From positions 122,567,503-122,631,502 of the forward strand of contig CM042692.1 in the NCBI GenBank assembly GCA_023614405.1: 64,000 nt of DNA. The letters are read 5' to 3'. Each line of letters begins with the position of its first letter. The first letter of the stretch is position 1. The position numbers were made by a program, and so were the translations under genes. This document shows positions 57,035 through 64,000 of this stretch, piece by piece. The stretch comes from Avena insularis (lineage: Eukaryota > Streptophyta > Magnoliopsida > Poales > Poaceae). Under the pieces are notes generated by a model. That model did no database searches, was not told the DNA's origin, and saw only the letters and a list, made by a program, of their open reading frames with translations.

Positions 57035-58640
57035 TGATGCACTCGACTTTCAACGTAGAGCTCGTTCGGAAGCCCAAGAGGAAGGTATGATGAGCACAGC
57101 AGTAAGTTTTCCCTCAGTTATGAAACCAAGGTTTAATCAAACCAGTAGGAGCAAGGAAACAAACCAAAGGTGTTACTAGCTGAGCTTTGGCAGGGCGCAC
57201 TACCGGTGCTATTAGCAACGTGGAGACCTGCACAACACAACCACAGAACTTTGTCCCCAACTTGCGATGAGGTTGTCAATCTCACCGTGTTTTGCGGAAA
57301 ACAAAGGATTAAACGTATCGAATGGAAAGAAGTAATAGTTTGCAGAAAGTAAACACAAAGCAGTAAAAGATTGTAGATTGTAGATTGTATATAAAAGACA
57401 AGGACCGGGATCCATAGTTCACTAGAGGTAGCTCTCCTTAGATAAATAACATGCTGGGTGAACAAATTACAGCGGGGCAATTGACAAACACCGAGAAAGC
57501 AATACATGCATATACTAATCATCTTGACTCCTTTGAGACTTTATTGGGCAATACAACATAATACATAGACCGCCATCCAACTGCATCTATGACTAATAAT
57601 CCACCTTCAGGTTATCATCCGAACCCGCTCCAGTATTAAGCTGCAAGCAACAGATTATTGCTTTACGAACTGCATGTAAGGTAAAAAATACAATTGTTCT
57701 ATGAACAAAGGATCGTTGTTTTCTCCCTAGTAGCAACAACACATCTAGTACCTTAGAGTTTTCTGTCACTTCCCCAGATTACTAGAGGCATGAACCCACT
57801 ATCGAGCATAAATACTAACTCTTGGAGTTGCTAGCATCTACTTGGCCAATATAGCTACTAACAACGGAAAGCATGCAAGATTTCAAATAACATAGACATG
57901 ATAGAATCAATAATCAATCTGAAATAGCATCTCAATATCCATCGGATCCCCGCAAACACAACATGTATGGATTACAAATAGATGATCTTGATCATGATGG
58001 AGCTCACAAGATCTAAACATGAAAGCACAAAGGAGGAGAAACCAACCATCTATCTACTACATGGATCCGTAGTCCAAGGATGAACTACTCACGCATCACA
58101 CTGGAGGCTTGCATGGTGATGAAGAAGGCCTCCAGGGTGAATTCCCCTCTCCGACAGGGTGCCGGGAAGAGCTTCAGATCCCTCCCGATCTAGGGATGGA
58201 GATGACGGCGGCTACAGACTCTTTCGTGGATTTTTGATCGGGTACCTAGGGTTTTTGTCCCGAGGGCAACTTCTAGGCGGAAGGAGAGGCCGAGGGGGTG
58301 TTGGGGTCGGCCAGACCACCCCCTGGCGCGGGCCAAGCCTGGCCGCGCAGCCAGGTGGTTTGGCCGGCCCCTGGCCCCTCTCCGACTCGTATTCTGGCAC
58401 TTGATCCCTTCCGGAAAAATAGGCACTTTGGCTTTTGTCCCGTCTAATTCCGAGAATATTCATTTTTTGACTTTCCTGGAACCAAAAACAGCGAAAAAGC
58501 AGTAATGCACTGTGGCTCTTGTTAATAGGTTAGTCCAAGAAATCATATGAAAAGTACTCCAAAGTTGGAACAAAACACACGAAAGTGGATAAAACCAAGC
58601 ATGGAACATCAAAAATTATAGATACATTTGCAATGTATCA
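57035..58640 (-). repeat. 3' LTR of element D
   Basis: 1606 bp, TGATGCACTCGACTTTC to GCAATGTATCA on the + strand. Same family as A and B except at the extreme left, where TGATGCACTCGAC replaces TGATGGCTCAATG. GC block about 58311-58372. Confidence 0.9.
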
Positions 58641-58654
58641 ACATCCCTAAGCTT
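58641..58654 (-). other. Polypurine tract of element D
   Basis: In sense AAGCTTAGGGATGT, one G-to-A change from the C version. Confidence 0.75.
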
Positions 58655-61279
58655 AAGTCCTGCTCGTCCTCGAGTAGGTAAGTGATAAAAAGAAATAATT
58701 TTTGAGGTGACATGCACCATCAAAGACTTGATCAAAGTATTTGTAAAACATTCAAGGCTGGGATCATAGTACTTCAATCATAACATGAAAGACAAAGTTC
58801 TAGCAATAAGCAAAGAAACTATGATGCAACATGAAAAGGCACAGACAAAAGATTCATGAATAACAATGCTTTGCAAGACGTTTGTTTGTTTCACATAAAG
58901 AAAACATAGGATAAAAATATTCAGCTTGTCCCTCAATAGAGTAGCAAATATAAATGCATAGGACACCTTCAAAGTTCATAAGAGTGACTACATACAATAG
59001 ATTAAAACAAGCAATATCAAGTTATGCATCAATCAACTAGTCTTGGGACAATGCACATAGAACTAAGAATGGCCACTATGCTCTCAAAGTAGTGCATAAA
59101 GATAGAAGGTGGAGACTCAATATAATGGTGGAAGAAAGGCCTTTTGTAAAAGGAAGTATGGATTCAAGTCTCATAAAGAGCTTCCAAAAATTATGGTACT
59201 TGTAGTTTTCAGCTCTCATTGCCCCTATCATAAGCATCTTGAAGTGGTTAAGGCTAAAGTGACATAACTAAGAGGATATGCTTGACAAGTTATAAACCGA
59301 AATCTCATGCCCCTTACTTACGAAGACCGATCCTCATGCTACTCAACTTCAGTCACGAGTAAGCTCTTGTCATTGTAAGTATATGTGTATCATTAAGAAC
59401 CACCAACGGGGTACCCCTTGCACATGATACGAGAGCTTTCCCATAATCAAAATGACAAGGCAAGCAGACAATGAGCATCTCAGCGATCTTTTTATTTGTT
59501 ATTTGCATAGGTTTTTATTGAGGATGCTTCATAGAGTGCTCATTATGGTGATGCTGCAAGTTTCCACCGTGATTAGGCATGGCTTAGGCTAGCGGCCCAG
59601 GCGTTTCTCTAACACACATATAAACTCCATGATCTTACAAGTTCCACTTTTATTTCACACCGCCGGGATCCATAAGCAAAAGAACATGATATCAACTGGG
59701 TACAAAGTACAAGTGCAATGTTGAAAGCGTTCCCCATGAAACATGGTTCTGCTAATTTCAACTTATAAACCGTAAGCATATACGCAACAAAGAAGGACCC
59801 AATGGTTCAAGTTTATTAGAGGCAAAAAAGTAAAGTGTGCCATCAAGTTCGTGAGAGCTTTAATCACTAGTTTTCTCATAACAAGTTTAATTAGGAAGGT
59901 AGATAAAAACATGAATATACTTGGAATAGCATATGCTAGTAGGTAGGTATGGTGGACTGTTTGGAATAACTTGGTTTTGGGATTTGGATGCATGAGTGGA
60001 ACTCATACTTGGTTACGGAGGCTAGCAAAAGACTGGGAGCGACCAACTAAGAGAGCCATAATGGCCATAATCATGCAGAGCGACAAAACATCATTGATCA
60101 AAGCATAAAGTGATACTACAAGTTGAAAATGAAAGGATCATAAAGGCTTTGGTGACTTGGGATAGTCATAACATGGTGTGAGCATGTGCCAAGTCAACCC
60201 AAATAAAGCATCAAAGGAGAATACCACTATACTATGCTTTAATATGCTAAAACAACGCATGATTCATCCAAGGCACATTAAGCAATCTCGATTGTTTATA
60301 ACAAGTCATGCTACAACAAAGAATACTAAGCATAAAGCCAAAACAATATCAAGCATGGCATGACAAAGCATAGCCATAGTCAAAAACGAGCTCTTTTTAC
60401 CACATAAGTATGAACTTTCCTACTCTTTTCCAAACCAAACCAAACTAATTGCAAACCAAAGTATGAAAGAGGGGGTACAACCAACTTATTCAGAAACCTA
60501 AGCAAACCAAACCAAACGAAAACCAAAACGAAAACGAAAAAGAAGACGCTCCAAGAAAAACACAATTGTGCATGAAACAATAAAAATGAAGCGTTTGGAA
60601 GAAACCTGGAATTTTTATTGATGAAGAAGGGGATGCCTTGGGCATCCCCAAGATTTGACGCTTGTACTTCTTGGATATTTCTTGGGGTGACACGCGTGGC
60701 ACCTCCAAGCTTGAGCTTTAGTCCATCCTTCATCTCATTACTCATTCCTTCCATACAGCTGAAATTTTTCCTTCATACAAAACTTCACACAATCTTTATT
60801 AGCAACATTAGTGCACTTAAGATAAATAAGTCTCAAGGTTCAGTTCTAACACCAAATAAACTTCCATTAGAACACTAGATACTGTAGCACTTCCCTCAAA
60901 AATCTCAATTCCCCAAAAGAACTCATGAAGGAACTAACAAGAAGCAAATGCAGAAAATGGCAGAAATCTGTCAAAACAGACCAGCAGGTAAAGACGAATT
61001 TTTTCGAAGATCTTCTGTTGCTCAAATCGAAAAGTGCTGAACTAACGAAAGTTAGATAACAACCTGGGGCATAAGAACAAAAAATAACAGCTCAATCCGA
61101 CGTACATAACTGTCTCATGAATTTTTACGGTGAAGCATGAAATCTGTTTCGGGACAGCAACTTTTCCAATCATTACTTCACTCTCATTAGAGGTTACTCT
61201 TGGCACAAAAAGCAAATAAAAAATGATAAGGAGCGGTTATTACTGAGGTAATAACTTCCAAGACTCATCTAAAACTCTT
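58655..61279 (-). other. Conserved non-coding body of element D
   Basis: No supported gene. Collinear with A, which it resembles most (it lacks the CT-rich tract of B and C). Hairpin at 60629-60649. Candidate small ORF at 60380-60754 (minus). Confidence 0.65.
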
Positions 61280-61348
61280 GGGTTATCTCCCAACAAGTAC
61301 TTTTCTTTAACGCCTTTAAGTTAGACATGAAAATTTGAGAAGATGCTC

Positions 61349-61954
61349 TCATAGGAAATATGAATTGAAGTAAAAGAGAGCATTAAGAAGCAAATTCAAA
61401 ACACATTTAAGTCTAACCCACTTCCTATGCATAGGAATATTGTGTGCAAATAAATGCACAAAGAGCAAAGTGATAGGCATAGGAAGATAAAACAAAAGTA
61501 ACTTCAAAACTTTCAGCACATAGAGAGGTGTTTCATTACCATAAAAACTTTTACAACCATATTTTCCTCTCTCATAATAATTTTCAGTAGCCTCATGAAT
61601 AAACTCAACAATATAACTATCACATAAGGCATGATTTTCATGATCTATAAGCACTGGAGCTTTATTATAAACATTTTCAAAAGAATCCTCGGGAACATAA
61701 CATTCACCCTCCTTTGATAAGCATGGGGGACAATAAAATAATGTAAGGGATAAAGAGTTACTCTCATTAGAAGGTAGGCATGGGTAGATCCATTCTTCCT
61801 CCTTTTGTCCATCACTCTCCTCCTCTTTTTCATCTAATGAGCTTTCAGGTTCAGCACTTTCTTCTTCCATGGAGGTTCTAGCAGGCGGTGGTTCACCTAT
61901 TACCTTAGCAGTCATAATACTGTTCCCAAATAGGAAAATGAGTGAGCTATCCAT
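61349..61954 (-). CDS. Intact 201-residue cassette ORF of element D
   Basis: The ATG at 61954 gives MDSSLIFLFGNSIMTAKVIG, closely matching the start of the gag of element E (MDNSLSFLFGN). After about 25 residues the gag core is replaced by an acidic Glu/Ser-rich stretch (EEESAEPESSLDEKEEES). From residue 111, CDSYIVEFIHEATENYYERG leads into the tail shared with C and E (hydrophobic segments about 145-170 and 185-200 around HRKWVRLK at 176). It looks like a gag deleted for its capsid fold, with start and end kept. The frame is open. Function is unknown; a decoy or truncated Gag is one possibility. Confidence 0.55.
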   Translation of the reverse strand: MDSSLIFLFGNSIMTAKVIGEPPPARTSMEEESAEPESSLDEKEEESDGQKEEEWIYPCLPSNESNSLSLTLFYCPPCLSKEGECYVPEDSFENVYNKAPVLIDHENHALCDSYIVEFIHEATENYYERGKYGCKSFYGNETPLYVLKVLKLLLFYLPMPITLLFVHLFAHNIPMHRKWVRLKCVLNLLLNALFYFNSYFL

Positions 61955-62133
61955 AATGAAATAGTGATTGGAGCAGAGCTAGTCATAAAGGCAACTTAAG
62001 AAAAGAACTAATTTTTTTGTGTTTTTGAAGAACAAAACAAGCAAACAAAGCAAAAAGAAAGCTAAGCAATACAAAAACAACAAAGTAAAGAGATTGGTTA
62101 TGAGGGACTCCCCTTGTAAAGATGTCCTTGACT
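61955..62133 (-). other. Leader of D between PBS and ORF
   Basis: Non-coding, contains the T-rich run common to the leaders of A-D (TTTTTTTGTGTTTTTG type on this strand, 62009-62025). Leaders in A and B have the same sequence. Confidence 0.6.
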
Positions 62134-62150
62134 CCCCGGCAACGGCGCCA
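62134..62150 (-). other. Primer-binding site of element D (tRNA-Asp, perfect)
   Basis: CCCCGGCAACGGCGCCA, 17 of 17, 10 bp from the LTR edge at 62161. Confidence 0.9.
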
Positions 62151-62160
62151 TAAAAGATCT

Positions 62161-63703
62161 TGATGCACTCGACTTTCAACGTAGAGCTCGTTGGGAACCC
62201 CAAGAGGAAGGTATGATGAGCACAGCAGTAAGTTTTCTCTCAGTTATGAAACCAAGGTTTAATCGAACCAGTAGGAGCAAGGAAACACCCCAAAGGTGTT
62301 ACTAGATGAGCTTTGGCACGGCGCACTACCGGTGCTAGTAGCAACGTGGAGACCTGCACAACACAACCACAGAACTTTGTCCCCAACTTGCGATGAGGTT
62401 GTCAATCTCACCGTGTTTTGCGGAAAACAAAGGATTAAACGTATCGAATGGAAAGAAGTAATAGTTTGTAGAAAGTAAACACAAAGCAGTAAAAGATTGT
62501 AGATTGTATATAAAAGACAAGGACCGGGATCCATAGCTAGATAAATAACATTCTGGGTGAACAAATTACAGCGGGGCAATTGACAAACACCGAGAAAGCA
62601 ATACATGCATATACTAATCATCTTGACTCCTTTGAGACTTGATTGGGCAATACAACATAATACATAGACCGCCATCCAACTGCATCTATGACTAATAATC
62701 CACCTTCAGTTATCATCGAACCCCTCCAAAGATTAAGTTGCAAGCAGATTATTGCTTTATTTAATGCGTGTAAGGTAAACAATACAATTGTTCTATGAAC
62801 AAAGGATCGTTGTTTTCTCCTAGTAGCAACAGACATCTAGTACCTTAGAGATTTCTGTCACTTCCCAGATTACGGAGGCATGAACCCACTATCGAGCATA
62901 AATACTAACTCTTGGAGTTGCTAGCATCTACTTGGCCAAGATAGCTACTAACAACGGAAAGCATGCAAGATCTCAAATAACAAAGACATGATAGAATCAA
63001 TAATCAATCTGAAATAGCATCTCAATATCCATCGGATCCCCGCAAACACAACATGTATGGATTACAAATAGATGATCTTGATCATGAATGGAGCTCACAA
63101 GATCTAAACATGAAAGCACAAAGGAGGAGAAACCAGCCATCTAGCTACTACATGGATCTGTAGTCCAAGGATGAACTACTCACGCATCACACCGGAGGCT
63201 TGCATGGTGATGAAGAAGGCCTCCAGGGTGAATTCCCCTCTCCGGTAGGGTGCCGGGAAGAGCTTCAGATCCCTCCTGATCTAGGGATGGAGATGATGGC
63301 GGCTACAGACTCTTTCGTGGATTTTTGATCTGGTACCTAGGGTTTTCGTCCCGAGGGCAACTTATAGGCGGAAGGAGAGGCCGAGGGGGTGCTGGGGTCG
63401 GACAGACCACCCCCTGGCGCGGGCCAAGCCTGTGGCCCCTCTCCGTCTCATCTTCTGGCTCCGTGAGTCTTACGGTAAAATATCGACTTTGTCTTTTGTC
63501 CGGTCCAATTTCGAGAATATTGACTTTCTGACTTTCCTAAAACCAAAAACAGCAGAAAACAGGCAACTAGCATTGTGGCATCTTGTTAATAGGTTAGTCC
63601 AGGAAAGTGTATAAAAAGTACTACAAAGTTGGAACAAAACATAAGAAAGTAGATAAACCAAGCATGGAACATCAAAAATTATGGATACGTTAGCAACATA
63701 TCA
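62161..63703 (-). repeat. Hybrid D/C LTR
   Basis: From 62161 to about 63428 the sequence follows the left LTR of D (including GCGCGGGCCAAGCCTG). From 63429-63432 (CCTG, common to both) it follows the left LTR of C (TGTGGCCCCTCTCCGTCTC, then CCGTGAGTCTTACGG) to its end at 63703, followed by C's target-site duplication ATCAT. Length 1543 bp. Confidence 0.85.
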
Positions 63704-63708
63704 ATCAT

Positions 63709-64000
63709 TTCCAAGCAGAATCAAATGAAAAGAAAATCAAATATAAGTCATATGATCAAATGGTCATTTTGGCCAAACTTATTTACTAGACCACTTTGAG
63801 TGTTTCTAGTAAAGGATTTCTAACAGAAATAATTCCAATTCTCTTCACCCCTTGCTAGACCAACCCCAAGTGAATCCAAGCAAACTTTACAAAGTGGAAG
63901 AAACTATTTTTAAACCCCTTCGAGAGACATTTCAAAATTGAATCAAGTTCATATGTGTAGATCACCACTTTTCAAAAACCACTCAAATCAATTCCCCTTG
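63709..64000 (+). repeat. Continuation of the outer Gypsy-type LTR
   Basis: TTCCAAGCAGAATCAAATG onward resumes the LTR begun at 45055 after the insertion of C. No gene. It runs out of the window. Confidence 0.45.

Larger units (their letters stand above)
57035..63431 (-). mobile_element. Non-autonomous Gypsy-type element D, right LTR recombinant
   Basis: Left LTR 57035-58640, PPT 58641-58654, conserved body 58655-61279, ORF 61349-61954, perfect PBS 62134-62150, right LTR from 62161. The right LTR follows the D sequence only to about 63431 and then continues as the LTR of C. The expected right-hand GTGAG is absent and C's ATCAT is found instead. D was inserted in the body of C before the fusion. 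Confidence 0.85.
45256..63703 (-). mobile_element. Non-autonomous Gypsy-type element C with nested B and D
   Basis: The left LTR starts TGATGTCTACGCAC at 45256 and, after the insertion of B, continues at 52062 to 53398. The target-site duplication ATCAT is at 45251-45255 and at 63704-63708. The body (53399-57034) has a PPT, the conserved non-coding region and an intact 270-residue ORF. At 57034/57035 element D begins. The PBS and most of the right LTR of C are gone; only the last 270 bp of the C LTR (about 63433-63703) remain, fused to the right LTR of D. Confidence 0.85.

Overview
The window is plant nuclear DNA made almost entirely of nested transposable elements. I find no host protein gene, rRNA gene, tRNA gene or CRISPR array that I can support. 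The element types (large Ty3/Gypsy LTR elements primed by tRNA-Asp, CACTA elements carrying TNP2 and a Ulp1-type ORF, LINE fragments, a Stowaway-like MITE) point to a grass, most likely the Triticeae (wheat, Aegilops, barley, rye). Genus and chromosome cannot be told from the sequence alone. Family names such as Sabrina or WHAM would need a TREP search and are not asserted.

Left part (1-17162): a partial LTR (1-1808); element G on the minus strand (body 1809-3986, PBS 3987-4003, LTR 4015-5504); the LTR and integrase end of a chromovirus-like Gypsy element (5505-6648); and a gag remnant, PBS and LTR of element F (6649-7413, resuming 15539-17162). Complete element E (7414-15533, plus strand, TSD GTGTA) sits inside the LTR of F. 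E has a frameshifted gag, no pol, and an extra promoter-plus-ORF cassette.

Middle part (17163-45255): one decayed LINE on the minus strand is cut into three pieces (17163-17934, 25115-25874, 29003-29124) by Gypsy element A (17940-25109, TSD TCATG) and CACTA element H (25878-28999, TSD TTT). Next come a 5'-truncated TNP2 transposase pseudogene (29649-32717), a small ORF with one in-frame stop (33055-33588), and a CACTA element J (about 34602-40041) whose second ORF ends in a spliced Ulp1-like protease remnant. A small CACTA element K (40034-40706), a LINE 3' end (41855-42563), an inverted-repeat element, a Stowaway-like MITE and an 843-bp poly(A)-tailed retrosequence with a 14-bp TSD (43898-44740) follow.

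Right part (45055-64000): an outer LTR starting at 45055 holds Gypsy element C (45256-63703, TSD ATCAT). Element B (45322-52056, TSD AACAG) is inserted in the left LTR of C, and element D (from 57035) is inserted in the body of C. The right LTR of D has been fused to the right LTR of C by recombination near 63429-63432.

Elements A, B, C, D and E share one body plan: tRNA-Asp PBS, a short coding cassette, about 2.6-3.5 kb of conserved non-coding DNA, then the PPT. The coding cassette differs from copy to copy and none encodes reverse transcriptase or integrase. They are therefore non-autonomous and would need enzymes from a relative elsewhere. This modular family is the most interesting thing here. 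I see no evidence of a new defence, metabolic or signalling system.
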